Source: Calothrix sp. PCC 6303 (GTDB lineage: Bacteria > Cyanobacteriota > Cyanobacteriia > Cyanobacteriales > Nostocaceae). Taken from it: a stretch of 64,000 bases of DNA. Within the stretch, counting starts at the first letter, position 1. The number at the start of each line of letters is the position of its first letter. The notes under the pieces are model-generated. The model had not been told where the DNA came from, searched no databases, and was given only the letters and a program-made list of their open reading frames with translations. The position numbers were made by a program, and so were the translations under genes. The DNA lies in the NCBI RefSeq assembly GCF_000317435.1, contig NC_019727.1:16758-80757 (forward strand), in the 5' to 3' direction. Below are positions 9,301-16,255 of this stretch, piece by piece.

Positions 9301-9538
9301 GCCAGATACCAGATGATTTTGCTGTGTACCCTAATAATTCTGATGCCGATGAAATGTCAACGCTGCGGCAATTAATTTCAATCCATTCTGGCAATAAGCC
9401 TCTATTGACGGTGCATTGCTCGTAATGCTTGCTATTTAAGCGCAACCGCAGCTTTTCGCTAGGAGATATAACTGCGGAGGATTGAGAATTATTTACTTTG
9501 TTTTCTTGGTTAGAGGCAGTGTTTGTTAAAGATTCCAT
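6392..9538 (-). CDS. Plasmid primase-helicase (DUF3854 Toprim-like plus SF3/D5 helicase)
   Basis: This 1048-aa protein has the layout of replication primase-helicases of cyanobacterial plasmids and integrated elements. Residues ~60-270 form a DUF3854 region (VLTEGFFKAIAG and HAFDADCATNSNV, the Toprim-like acidic motifs). Residues ~300-420 are D5-N-like. An SF3-type ATPase follows, with Walker A GVPGSGKGT (~480), a Walker B region (LVICPDEKK) and sensor GTIVVISNSNPF, then GIDRR. Residues ~800-905 are a tandem 15-residue repeat. The C-terminus carries a small basic domain (VKTQAGSLIKVKRGNL). It probably unwinds and primes plasmid replication. Upstream lies a hairpin-rich non-coding region, a plausible origin. 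The ATG at 9538 is supported by AGAGAG upstream, a weak site. Confidence 0.85.
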   Translation of the reverse strand: MESLTNTASNQENKVNNSQSSAVISPSEKLRLRLNSKHYEQCTVNRGLLPEWIEINCRSVDISSASELLGYTAKSSGIWLEGTNYQGQLRPDKPWRSDNKSNEKAPKYRSPRGEYDVMLPIHPVIANYWDDLEALKLLCYTIDGHPCLVLTEGFFKAIAGCSHDLPTIALLGVEMGLTPASADPQGKRYLVPGLEKFARAGFGFIHAFDADCATNSNVVMAQRKLVNQIKKFKVPQYIVTGLWEVDESFQNKNKGMDDYIMNHGADNFKREILAKAVNIERWEKLFESSGSYVNQQKITPKIAMQILADRYRHEWKYDAERQVWRRWNGKIWEAEQELIFTQVVYRALEEIPNINYGYFSFIENTVRFLKSELVDKHWQTFNRMEWIAFNDCVYEVKTGKTHPHAPGFGFISVLEHNFPKLVAIDPTSTLLDQLRINAPNFYAWAMYSQKGDPLKVMKLLAIVNGVIKFRFVDLQMFVHLQGVPGSGKGTYARLLEKVVGKPNHTSAKLHKLGDDNVIAAIIDKQLVICPDEKKRTCDFSGLLSLTGGDNIPYIAKYKPQANGKFYGTIVVISNSNPFVGDVTGIDRRLSLVTFDESLPIRDTDVENKMQAEVPELTALALRMPDQQVTNLIKGEGDAAIPDFKRQQWLHKTENDSVALFMEEMLIPASPDKFVMLGGKGDDARTLYGAYIRMCDENNSKSLFTKNNFRGHLLELCREMGWRSVREARQGNGWRIYGVLLREVSDTSSRISDRLGECRECRECKPGVDPNRDLKPLFSKESVGNVDNFMSDLLSKENQISHQLRQENSREGNVTSPISCEENNREGNVTSPISCEENNREGNIPSSMSREENNREGNIPSSMSREENSHEGNIPPPMSREENSREENITSPTSRGENSREENLTSPIVYTPTHSSQGEDLRSAQPEKQVYTAYTETDAATTELSNHSPSLLEQMLEAWDTQVVLGKLVLSASETELETATAQCTLSEIAYIKEAANSAWRPGLNRDADYMGKRVEIMQAGQSREITVKTQAGSLIKVKRGNLRPWLGL
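6820..7130 (-). repeat. 45-bp tandem repeat, about seven copies, inside the primase gene
   Basis: The units encode 15-residue copies of the form EENNREGNVTSPISC or EENSREGNIPSSMSR. They differ by substitutions but never in length, so the frame is kept. The repeat lies in the linker between the helicase and the C-terminal domain. Confidence 0.9.
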
Positions 9539-9609
9539 GAAAGTCTCTCTCGGATGTGTGGTTTTTCTGAGAGAGCCGTAGTAGAATTAGGTCAAATTGG
9601 ATTATTTGA

Positions 9610-9698
9610 TGCCCACTTGGGGCGAGGCTGATGGAAGCTAGTAACTTCTGTCAGCCTTCTAATTTTTCTACGACTCGATGTAATGCCCACTTGGGGCG
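9610..9698. promoter_or_regulatory. Repeat and hairpin leader between small ORF and primase
   Basis: TGCCCACTTGGGGCG occurs twice in direct orientation (9610-9624, 9684-9698), and each copy can fold (GCCC/GGGC). Between them is a hairpin GGCTGA-tg-GAAG / CTTC-tg-TCAGCC (9626-9656). This lies in the 170-bp gap upstream of the primase gene. It could act in attenuation, as a replication-protein binding site, or as part of an origin. The function is inferred. Confidence 0.45.
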
Positions 9699-9708
9699 TT
9701 TAATGGTG

Positions 9709-9939
9709 CTAAACGTTAACAGACGAGTGCGATCGCTCTCGTCTGTTCTTGGCACAAGGGCGTTGTTGCCAAGTGCGATCGCAATCAAGTTGCGTGTTCA
9801 ATATCGGGAAGGTTTTATCCCCGACTTGGAGTTTTTTGGCATATTCCCAGTCAAAGCTGTGTATGACATGGGTTTCCAGATATTGGGAAACGGTTTCGAC
9901 GACGTTTTGATGATGAGATTTCGATGAATCGGCGTACAT
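9709..9939 (-). CDS. Small hypothetical protein upstream of the primase (76 aa)
   Basis: A 76-codon frame begins at ATG 9939 after the good ribosome-binding site TTTGGAGAATAGCC and points towards the primase gene. The product (starting MYADSSKSHHQNVVETVSQY) matches nothing I know. Its 3' end contains the 30-bp palindrome at 9718-9747, which makes the last codons look like structure rather than protein. It may be a leader peptide or a true small plasmid protein. The ribosome-binding site and position are the only support. Confidence 0.4.
   Translation of the reverse strand: MYADSSKSHHQNVVETVSQYLETHVIHSFDWEYAKKLQVGDKTFPILNTQLDCDRTWQQRPCAKNRRERSHSSVNV
9718..9747. repeat. 30-bp near-perfect palindrome centred on a HIP1 octamer
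   Basis: AACAGACGAG (9718-9727) and CTCGTCTGTT (9738-9747) are perfect inverted copies around GCGATCGC, with one T/T mismatch on each side. A terminator, a protein-binding site or a replication element are all possible. Confidence 0.6.
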
Positions 9940-10333
9940 GGCTATTCTCCAAAGGTATTGTGTGGCGGTCTTTGGAGGGAGTGTGCGCTTTCGCTTGTCT
10001 GAAATTCTAGTTCTATCGCTGTTTTGTCGGATGCTTGACTACCGTTAAAAGTTCAGAAAGAGTCAAGGTTTTGGTTAGCTCACCAAAATTTATATGAAAC
10101 TATGTCAAAAGTGATAGAAACTTGGTAACGACAATGCTAAGATTATGCGTAATGGGTTTACATACCCACTACGGCGCACGATGTTGCCTCTCAACTCATA
10201 GCCTTTTCAGTGTTTTCGGTCGGCAAACTTAATGGCACTGTCAGGTTAATGGAGAGTAACTCTGCTCCGCTCCTAATTCAATTGATAAAAATAAACTTAA
10301 GTTAAATGTTGTGGATGCTTTTATCCACCTAAG

Positions 10334-10362
10334 ATGCTGCTCTTCATAGGCGGCATTTTTTG
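10334..10362 (+). terminator. Rho-independent terminator-like hairpin, no upstream gene
   Basis: ATGCTGC (10334-10340) pairs with GCGGCAT (10350-10356), with one G-U pair, and is followed by a run of six or more T. A second small hairpin (GTGGAT/ATCCAC) lies just before it. No protein gene ends here on this strand, so a short untranslated RNA could end at this point. Confidence 0.35.
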
Positions 10363-10899
10363 TCTGGACTTCCAAGCAACCGTAATAATCACCTCCACAT
10401 AAATGTTAAATTCAGCAAATTTCGCCTTTGACGTGAACTTTGCCACGAAGAGAAGTCTGTGGGGACGGTCTTCGTCCACAAAACTAAGCCCTTTGGGCAC
10501 GCTGCGTGTAGCTTGCTTCCACGTTCCTCGCAGAGGTTCCCGCAGGGTAGTGGTACGGGAAATACTCCCGGAGGTCAAGATTCACGAATCATTGTTGAGT
10601 GCATTTAACGACGGGGAAAGGAAGGTGCAGTTAAATCTACACGGCAGCCCTTGTAAATGCTTTAAAATACATACAAAAATAAGATAAGTGTATCTTTCGC
10701 ATGTGATGGCAATACAAGAAAACTCTTAGATACCACAACGCATTTGTTTGTATAACTTCAGATTTTAGTACATATTCATACTTATCGATCCAGAGAAGGT
10801 AAATTTTTTTAAGATTCCGTATAGTTAGTATTTGTAATTAGTGTTCGTTGATACTTCCCTCTCCAGATGAAGATGAAAACGGCTAATAATCCTAATAAC

Positions 10900-10978
10900 A
10901 AGAGCGCTCTTATTACCCTAAAAATAAAAGCGATTTAACGCCAAAATTGATGCCAGTTTTAAAATTGGCAAGCGTTAA
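10900..10978. repeat. Clustered palindromes upstream of the RHH genes
   Basis: AAGAGCGCTCTT (10900-10911) is a perfect 12-bp palindrome. TGCCAGTTTTAAAATTGGCA (10951-10970) is a 20-bp palindrome with one mismatch, itself enclosed by TTAACGC/GCGTTAA (10935-10941, 10972-10978). Such nested symmetry suits binding of dimeric ribbon-helix-helix proteins, two of which are encoded just beyond. Confidence 0.45.
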
Positions 10979-11225
10979 TTTATGTTAATTTTGGAGATTT
11001 TTAGGGATTATAAGGATTTGATCGAGCCAAAAGAAAAAGGTGTAATATACACAATTACACAAATAGCCAAAATATTTATATTTGTTGCATTTTCCGCAAT
11101 CATTCCTGTTAGGTTTTCGCCATAAAACTGACCTCACATTTATATTAAAAATCATTAAATTAAATGAATCGTAGGAATTAAGCCACTGTCTTAACGTTAC
11201 TAAGACTATGACTTATCCATTACAT

Positions 11226-11399
11226 TCATTTATCTACACTTTCTTCGTGATTTATCTTGAAATAGTTGGCTATGGCTTTTTTGACTATCACCCGTGTTAG
11301 TTGGGGTACTGTCAAAAATTCTTTTTTAGCCCACTTCTCTAGGTTGTCAATATCCTCTTGGTCTAGTCGCAGTGTTATACGAGGCTTCTGGGATGGCAT
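11226..11399 (-). CDS. Small ribbon-helix-helix (Arc/CopG-like) protein, 57 aa
   Basis: This 57-aa frame starts at ATG 11399. The product begins MPSQKPRITLRLDQEDIDNL and continues EKWAKKEFLTVPQLTRVIVK. The beta strand (RITLRLD) followed by two helices is the ribbon-helix-helix fold used by plasmid regulators and partition adaptors. It is clearly paralogous to the next gene upstream (11515-11700), with alignable length and the shared cores LEKWAKKEFL and LEEWAKEEFL. Both point away from the downstream actin-like gene. No clear ribosome-binding site is seen. Confidence 0.7.
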   Translation of the reverse strand: MPSQKPRITLRLDQEDIDNLEKWAKKEFLTVPQLTRVIVKKAIANYFKINHEESVDK

Positions 11400-11514
11400 T
11401 CAACAAACAAGCATCTGTGGATGATAAATTAATAGGCTTCTTGGTCTGCTAAATGGTTTTGGACTTTGCTGGCTTCAGTTGTCATAGGTCTATTTCAAAG
11501 ACGATAGCCCTTGC

Positions 11515-11700
11515 CTACATACTTTGTTCATACCTCCCTGAATTAGCTGCTTTCTCTTTTTTTTTGTTGGCGATCGCACGTTTGATGATGATTTTTGCTA
11601 GTTGGGTTGGGCTTAAAAATTCTTCTTTAGCCCACTCCTCTAGGTATTGGTATTCATCCTCCTCAACGCGAATTGTCATTTGCGGTTTCTTTGAAGGCAT
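11515..11700 (-). CDS. Small ribbon-helix-helix protein, paralogue of its neighbour
   Basis: The 61-aa product starts MPSKKPQMTIRVEEDEYQYL at ATG 11700. I chose this over an in-frame TTG at 11706 because it matches the paralogue's start. The second helix region reads LSPTQLAKIIIKRAIAN, and a lysine-rich tail may touch DNA. Tandem duplication followed by divergence is evident. It lies 319 bp from the divergent actin-like gene, so it may bind that intergenic region as a ParR-type adaptor or a repressor. The fold call is firm; the role is inferred. Confidence 0.75.
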   Translation of the reverse strand: MPSKKPQMTIRVEEDEYQYLEEWAKEEFLSPTQLAKIIIKRAIANKKKEKAANSGRYEQSM

Positions 11701-12018
11701 AGTCAAACTAATGAACTATGCCTAATTATTTAACCTTTAATGTTTTTACGCCATTAATGAGTCATAGTGTTTACAGGTGATTCACCTTTTGGATATAATA
11801 TCACTAACAGCCGAAAAAAGTCACACAACAAAGGCAATAGAAGCTAGAAAGTGACGTTGAGGCTACCAATCACAGGCTTTTGACATCAAATCTTGCAGGA
11901 GGAAACTTCCCCCTACAAAGTTTGACAACCAATTACATTCCAGGCTGCAACCACGTTGCAGTTGGTTTTACGCTGGTCGGAGCCAGAATTTAAAGAATTG
12001 TTACGGAAAATATGAACC
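11701..12018. promoter_or_regulatory. Divergent intergenic region, possible centromere
   Basis: This 318-bp gap between the divergent RHH and actin-like genes contains a CTGCAAC/GTTGCAG hairpin near 11943-11960 and a GGAGG/CCTCC-type fold near 11896. In ParMRC systems the centromere lies next to the actin gene and is bound by a ribbon-helix-helix adaptor. No iterons were recognised. Confidence 0.3.
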
Positions 12019-13143
12019 ATGACAGTCGAATATTCAAATTCAGAAAACTGGCTAGCTAGCGTTAGCTATTGTGCCAGTTTGCGCTCGCTCGAACTAATTA
12101 GCGGTAAAGACCCCGGTGCAGGTTACGGAAAAGCAATTTACGGCGATATGACAGTTGTTGTACCCGCCGCTTACTCACTCCTGCGGAATCGTAATATTAA
12201 CCACCATGAAACCATTGCCAATTCGGGAGCGTGGGTGCGCTACGTCGAAGGTTCTCGCTCGGACCTCAAGGAAAAACAATATTTTTGGGGAACAGCAGCC
12301 ACCGCACAAGCCGACCACACCTTATTGCACGAAAACAAAGCCTTAAAAGCAGAATTAGCGCTAGAGAGCATTCTGGCTGATTTAGCTATTCTCAACGTGC
12401 CGGATGGGTCAAAACTGTGGATTAGCTTAAGCAACCACAACCCTGAAAAATGGGAAGAAGATATTAAACGCAAAGTACGGGGAGGTCACACCTTCCAACA
12501 CAAAGACCCAGTTAGCCGCGAAATAGTCACCAAAACCATAGAAATTGCCATTACTGGCATTTATCCAGAAGGATTTGGCAGCATCGCCTATTGTTTGTTT
12601 GGCAATCAATCCTTGCACCTGGATGCTTCAGAAATTGCCATCGCCCTCGATATTGGTTCCTCAACCTGGTTAATTACCATCTTTAACGGCAGTGGCGCAG
12701 TCATAGACCGACATCTAATTGAAGGTGGTTGCGGCGAATTACATCGAGCGATCGCAGAAACATTGGATAAGCGCAACGACGGGACAAGCTTGTTGAGAAA
12801 AGATGTGAAACATTCTCCCAACCTGGTAAACCAAGGCATCCTAGCCGGAACCTTTACTTATGGGGGCAACCATCTGACTGGAAAAGTATTTAAAACCGAG
12901 TATGAACAATGCCTGCAAACATGGTGGGACACCAGGATAGAGAAATTCGCCAACTTTGTCACCAATAGCGGGTATTTAGACCAAGCTCAATACCTTGTGT
13001 GTTGGGGTGGGGGTGCAAGTTTGCCTCTCACACAGGAAAGACTGACGGACATAGGTTTTGTCACTCTCACAGAACCTCAATTTATCAACGCTCAAGGATT
13101 AAAACTGCTAACTGAAATTACTTTGGAGGACATCAGTAAATGA
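12019..13143 (+). CDS. ParM/StbA-like actin-fold plasmid segregation ATPase
   Basis: This 374-aa protein has a phosphate-1 loop (SGKDPGAGYGKA, near residue 28), a phosphate-2 loop (IAIALDIGSSTWLITIFNG, ~210) and an adenosine motif (LVCWGGGASLP, ~330). The spacing and length fit ParM-type actins. These form filaments that push plasmid copies apart when capped by a small adaptor bound to the centromere. The next gene overlaps it by 4 bp (ATGA), as is usual for such a partner. The ribosome-binding site is weak. The N-terminal 25 residues are longer than in typical ParM, so an internal start cannot be ruled out. Confidence 0.85.
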   Translation: MTVEYSNSENWLASVSYCASLRSLELISGKDPGAGYGKAIYGDMTVVVPAAYSLLRNRNINHHETIANSGAWVRYVEGSRSDLKEKQYFWGTAATAQADHTLLHENKALKAELALESILADLAILNVPDGSKLWISLSNHNPEKWEEDIKRKVRGGHTFQHKDPVSREIVTKTIEIAITGIYPEGFGSIAYCLFGNQSLHLDASEIAIALDIGSSTWLITIFNGSGAVIDRHLIEGGCGELHRAIAETLDKRNDGTSLLRKDVKHSPNLVNQGILAGTFTYGGNHLTGKVFKTEYEQCLQTWWDTRIEKFANFVTNSGYLDQAQYLVCWGGGASLPLTQERLTDIGFVTLTEPQFINAQGLKLLTEITLEDISK

Positions 13144-13388
13144 GTAATTATGCCTCGCGTCGAATTACCATTAGCTACTTTGCAGCCGAAGAAGTTTGCA
13201 AAATGGCTGGCTTACCCCTTGACGTTCCACCGCAGGCACTAGCAGGGGCAGTAGAAAAACTGATTTTCCAGTTTGAGAGCGATAGACAAGCCTCAAGCCA
13301 GCCAAAAGCCGAACCGCCTAAAACTCAGGTAGTGGAGGCAAATAAAAACGCGATCGCTGCAATGGTGAAAGGGTATCAAAGCAAGTGA
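13140..13388 (+). CDS. Small partner of the actin-like protein (ParR-like candidate)
   Basis: This 82-aa protein overlaps the actin gene by ATGA and is therefore translationally coupled. Residues 7-45 (RRITISYFAAEEVCKMAGLP, then a helix) could form a small DNA-binding fold. The tail is disordered with a short helical end (NAIAAMVKGYQ). In ParM systems the adaptor's C-terminal helix caps the filament, which would fit this layout. The sequence alone does not prove it. The RHH proteins at 11.2-11.7 kb are competing candidates for the adaptor role. Confidence 0.6.
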   Translation: MSNYASRRITISYFAAEEVCKMAGLPLDVPPQALAGAVEKLIFQFESDRQASSQPKAEPPKTQVVEANKNAIAAMVKGYQSK

Positions 13389-13501
13389 GGGATGGCAAAC
13401 TAACCGATTTATTAATCAAGCTTACGCTTAGAAAAAACTGAAAGTGAGCCAGCAACAAGACATGCAGAAAAAAAGGGACATCGAAACAGAGGGCTAAACG
13501 G

Positions 13502-13771
13502 ATGAGCCAAGTAACTCATATATGGGACAGCACATTGCTGCGTAAAAGTGCCGTGTATCAAATAAATGGTTTCTTGTATCGCTATCTGTATAAAGATGGC
13601 AGCATTAAGCACTCCTCGTACCACTTCAGACCGCTTGCAGGTCAAAAAATCAAAGCTGATTTGAAGCTAAACCACAACAAGCTTACTAGTTGTTGTTATG
13701 AAGTTGAGGGAATACGTGCAACACGCAATACGACAGTTACAGATAAAACAGTTCAATTGAGTTTATTTTGA
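13502..13771 (+). CDS. Hypothetical small protein, 89 aa
   Basis: I do not recognise it. The product (starting MSQVTHIWDSTLLRKSAVYQ) is basic and appears beta-rich, with a YQINGFLYRYLYKDG segment. It ends KTVQLSLF. There is no membrane segment. It lies downstream of the partition-type pair on the same strand and is followed by a dispersed-repeat stretch (13790-13850). The coding call rests on frame length and composition. Confidence 0.5.
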   Translation: MSQVTHIWDSTLLRKSAVYQINGFLYRYLYKDGSIKHSSYHFRPLAGQKIKADLKLNHNKLTSCCYEVEGIRATRNTTVTDKTVQLSLF

Positions 13772-13983
13772 GAGCGATACCTAGCTCCTTCGGAGCAGCT
13801 TCGCCAACGGTCAGCTACGCTGTGGGAACGCTAACGCCCTACCGCCAAGTAAGAAAGCGTAGATGCTCCCGCAGCTTGTCGTTGGAAGCCTCTTGAAGAG
13901 TAGACATCGCCTCATTGATACCCAATAAAGGGGTGCATCTATCGCCGCAAAACGAAAATACACAACAAGCTTGATTTTAAACC

Positions 13984-14277
13984 ATGTCAAAACCAATAGG
14001 CTATTACACCAACTACACCCCAGGTGACGAAGGATTGCTTGCCCAGATGCAGTCAGTTTGGGGCGCACAATTACAGGAATTGAACAATGCAGACCGACTT
14101 TGGATGATTTACAAACTCGCTGAAGAATTGTGTGCGGAGTTTGAGGAAGCATTAGAAATTGAGGATTTAACCGAAGGAGTAGAAGAAGCTGTAGAACGCT
14201 CAAACTCGGAACTTCAACAAAGCGATCGCTTAGGTCTAATCGAAGCCTTAGTCAACCAAGTCAAACACAGCAAGTAG
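13984..14277 (+). CDS. Hypothetical acidic helical protein, 97 aa
   Basis: This acidic, strongly helical 97-aa protein contains NADRLWMIYKLAEELCAEFEEALE and SDRLGLIEALVNQVK. I know no function for it. It ends 5 bp before the next start, so the two form one transcription unit. A plasmid accessory role is likely from context only. Confidence 0.6.
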   Translation: MSKPIGYYTNYTPGDEGLLAQMQSVWGAQLQELNNADRLWMIYKLAEELCAEFEEALEIEDLTEGVEEAVERSNSELQQSDRLGLIEALVNQVKHSK

Positions 14278-14282
14278 GAACA

Positions 14283-14720
14283 ATGGGACGCAATAAATAC
14301 CAACTACAAGCCAGTTTGGGGTTGTTTAGCTTATTTCTAACTGCGTCCCCCCTATTTCTGAAATTACCTGCCCAATACCAGGCATTTAATAAAAATTCAG
14401 AAATGGAAGTGGATGCTGCGATCGCTTATTCCAAAACCAGAACCAGCGAACAAATCGAACGAGAACGAATCCAGCAACGCAAAGAAACCGCAGACACCTT
14501 ACAGCGCACGGGAATATTACCCACCCACCAAAAACTTAAAATCCGCCGCTACTTCGACAATCCCAAACGCAACCCCAACCCCGATATCACAGGCTATCTA
14601 GAGGACGAAACCGTTTATGTATACGATTCTGCGGGGATTTGTATTGGACGGATAGAAAACCGCCAATGGTATTGGAAGCATTGGTATAAAAATGCCTGCG
14701 ATAATTCACCTGCTCAGTAA
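14283..14720 (+). CDS. Membrane-anchored hypothetical protein, 145 aa
   Basis: A hydrophobic segment (LGLFSLFLTASPLFLKLPA, about residues 11-29) near the N-terminus looks like a signal anchor. A charged helix (SEQIERERIQQRKETADTL) follows, then a small beta-rich domain (YLEDETVYVYDSAGICIGRI). It starts 5 bp after the preceding gene. Its stop lies in the first copy of the leader repeat at 14713. Together with the next membrane protein and the P-loop ATPase it may belong to an envelope complex for plasmid transfer, but no homologue was recognised. Confidence 0.6.
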   Translation: MGRNKYQLQASLGLFSLFLTASPLFLKLPAQYQAFNKNSEMEVDAAIAYSKTRTSEQIERERIQQRKETADTLQRTGILPTHQKLKIRRYFDNPKRNPNPDITGYLEDETVYVYDSAGICIGRIENRQWYWKHWYKNACDNSPAQ

Positions 14721-15124
14721 GGAAATCAAAATCCTGTGATGATTCACTGGCGAATCAACAGTATAAATTATCTCTGCAATTGTGCATTTACTCAGTAAGG
14801 AAATCAAAATACCTGCAATGATTCACCCATTTTTGAGCCAGGTATAAATTGTCTAGTTGTGATGTGACAAAACGCATCCTTCCTTACCCAAAAAGAAGCA
14901 GAAAAAGGCATTTGCAAAGTAAAGCAAAAATGGTTCGCCAGAAAAAGCCAGTATAAATTGTATCTTTAATCAAAAATCCACTCAGTAAGGAAGTAAAACA
15001 ATATCCCCAACAACTCGCCTATTCAGTAAGGAGATAAAAATGCCTCCAACAATTCATCAGTTTGGTAGGGATTTTAAAACAATATCTCCAATAAGTAACC
15101 CACTCAGTAAGGAGGTAAAAAATG
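14713..15124 (+). repeat. Array of Shine-Dalgarno-like leader repeats before a membrane protein gene
   Basis: Five degenerate copies of (C/T)TCAGTAAGGA followed by A/G-rich sequence start at 14713, 14791, 14981, 15022 and 15103. The last supplies AAGGAGGT, a perfect ribosome-binding site, to the ATG at 15122. The copy at 15022 also sits 4 bp before an ATG. GTATAAATT, a possible -10 box, is repeated at 14760, 14841 and 14951. The region is non-coding and looks like a duplicated promoter and translation-start region. Confidence 0.75.
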
Positions 15125-15823
15125 TCAGCATTAGGAGAAAAAGACGCATCCCAAAGCAAGAAAGAGGAACAGAAAAAGGGGGTAAGCGAATACATCGAAA
15201 TCATTGCCCAATGGGTCGTAGACATTATTTCTATCCCCTTCCAGTTCGCTGGGGCGATAATGTCTCAATTCGTACAACCAGGCACATCAGGAGCGAAAAT
15301 TCTAGGGATGTTGATGTTTGCTGGTGGCGTTGTCCTCTCCGCCGATGGAATCTGGCAAACCCTGTTTCAAGGAACACCAATGTTTCCGTGGTTTGAACGC
15401 GGTTGGATAGGTTGGTTTGGCTGGTTAACCGTGTGGTTTAATCCCCTATTCTGGCTTTCTATCGTAGTTTCTTGGTGCATTCAACAAGCCGAGGCGAAAA
15501 CCCTCAGAGGTAAAAAACCTAACCTTGCCAAGACGGAATTTGACGAATCTAAACAATATTCCCTTCCCTCCAAACCTTCCGGATCAATTGACCTAACCAA
15601 AGCACTTTGGGGCGATTATAAAAGGGCGGGTATGCGGGAACGGCATTCAGGTGGCTTAATTGCTCTACTGATTTGGACGTTAGATTTTGTCACCACCTTC
15701 TACAGTCGTAATCCCTTTGGTTTTACAGACCCTGGTCAAGTCATGGGGTGTATAGTTTATAACTTTGCCACCATGATGGCAGGGGAAATTGGTTGGAATT
15801 TGTGGAAACACAGTAAACGGTAA
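15122..15823 (+). CDS. Polytopic membrane protein of unknown function, 233 aa
   Basis: After a charged N-terminus (SALGEKDASQSKKEEQKKG) come an amphipathic stretch and four likely membrane segments: around residues 56-76 (ILGMLMFAGGVVLSADGIW), 95-120 (WIGWFGWLTVWFNPLFWLSI), 178-195 and 205-225. The ribosome-binding site AAGGAGGT is perfect, so strong translation is expected. I do not recognise the family. Position before the membrane-anchored ATPase suggests a shared membrane complex. Confidence 0.7.
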   Translation: MSALGEKDASQSKKEEQKKGVSEYIEIIAQWVVDIISIPFQFAGAIMSQFVQPGTSGAKILGMLMFAGGVVLSADGIWQTLFQGTPMFPWFERGWIGWFGWLTVWFNPLFWLSIVVSWCIQQAEAKTLRGKKPNLAKTEFDESKQYSLPSKPSGSIDLTKALWGDYKRAGMRERHSGGLIALLIWTLDFVTTFYSRNPFGFTDPGQVMGCIVYNFATMMAGEIGWNLWKHSKR

Positions 15824-15846
15824 ATATAGTTTTGGTTTTGCGGTGT

Positions 15847-15980
15847 GCGATAGCGTTCGCGTAGCGTGTCCCCTTGGGACTCAGTGCCGACCTGTCGGTT
15901 CGCAATTATGCGGAGACTCCATGCGATCGCGTTGGCGTAGTCTGTCCCCTTGGGACTTAGCGCCGACCTGTCGGTTCGCA
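15847..15980. repeat. Cyanobacterial small dispersed repeat, two tandem copies
   Basis: Two nearly identical 58-bp copies (15847-15904, 15923-15980) share TCCCCTTGGGACT and GCCGACCTGTCGGTTCGCA, both self-complementary in part (TCCC/GGGA, CGACC/GGTCG). An inverted partial copy lies at 46146-46175. These are non-coding repeats common in Nostocales genomes. Confidence 0.7.
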
Positions 15981-16255
15981 TTTTTGGTGTTGCTGAAGAT
16001 AAAAAACAAGTATTTAAAGCTCCTACTCTCTGGGACTTTGGGAGAGACAAGTTCATCGTTTGAATCAGCAACACCGCATTTTTTGACGGCTATAAATAAC
16101 CAGAAACGAGACTAGTACAGCACGGTGTAAATAACCAGACCATTATTTAACCCTGAAAAGCCTAGTAATAAACGGCTTTTCCCCACTGCCTACTGCCTAC
16201 TCACTACTGCCTTGACGTACTAGTCAATCATCAAAAGCAACGAGACTGAATCAAA

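Larger units (their letters stand above)
9940..11225. other. 1.3-kb non-coding region, candidate replication origin or centromere
   Basis: No convincing gene is visible. The region holds a cyanobacterial dispersed repeat with hairpins around 10440-10580, a terminator-like hairpin at 10334 and clustered palindromes at 10900-10978. It then becomes AT-rich up to the ribbon-helix-helix genes. It lies between the primase gene and the partition-type genes, a usual place for an origin. Clear iterons were not seen. Confidence 0.35.

Noticed and set aside
15040..15396. Open frame of 118 codons with its own ribosome-binding-like site
   Set aside because: It overlaps the 233-aa membrane protein gene out of frame; the composition (Arg/Trp/His-rich) is that of a shadow. 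The upstream site is one of the leader repeats.
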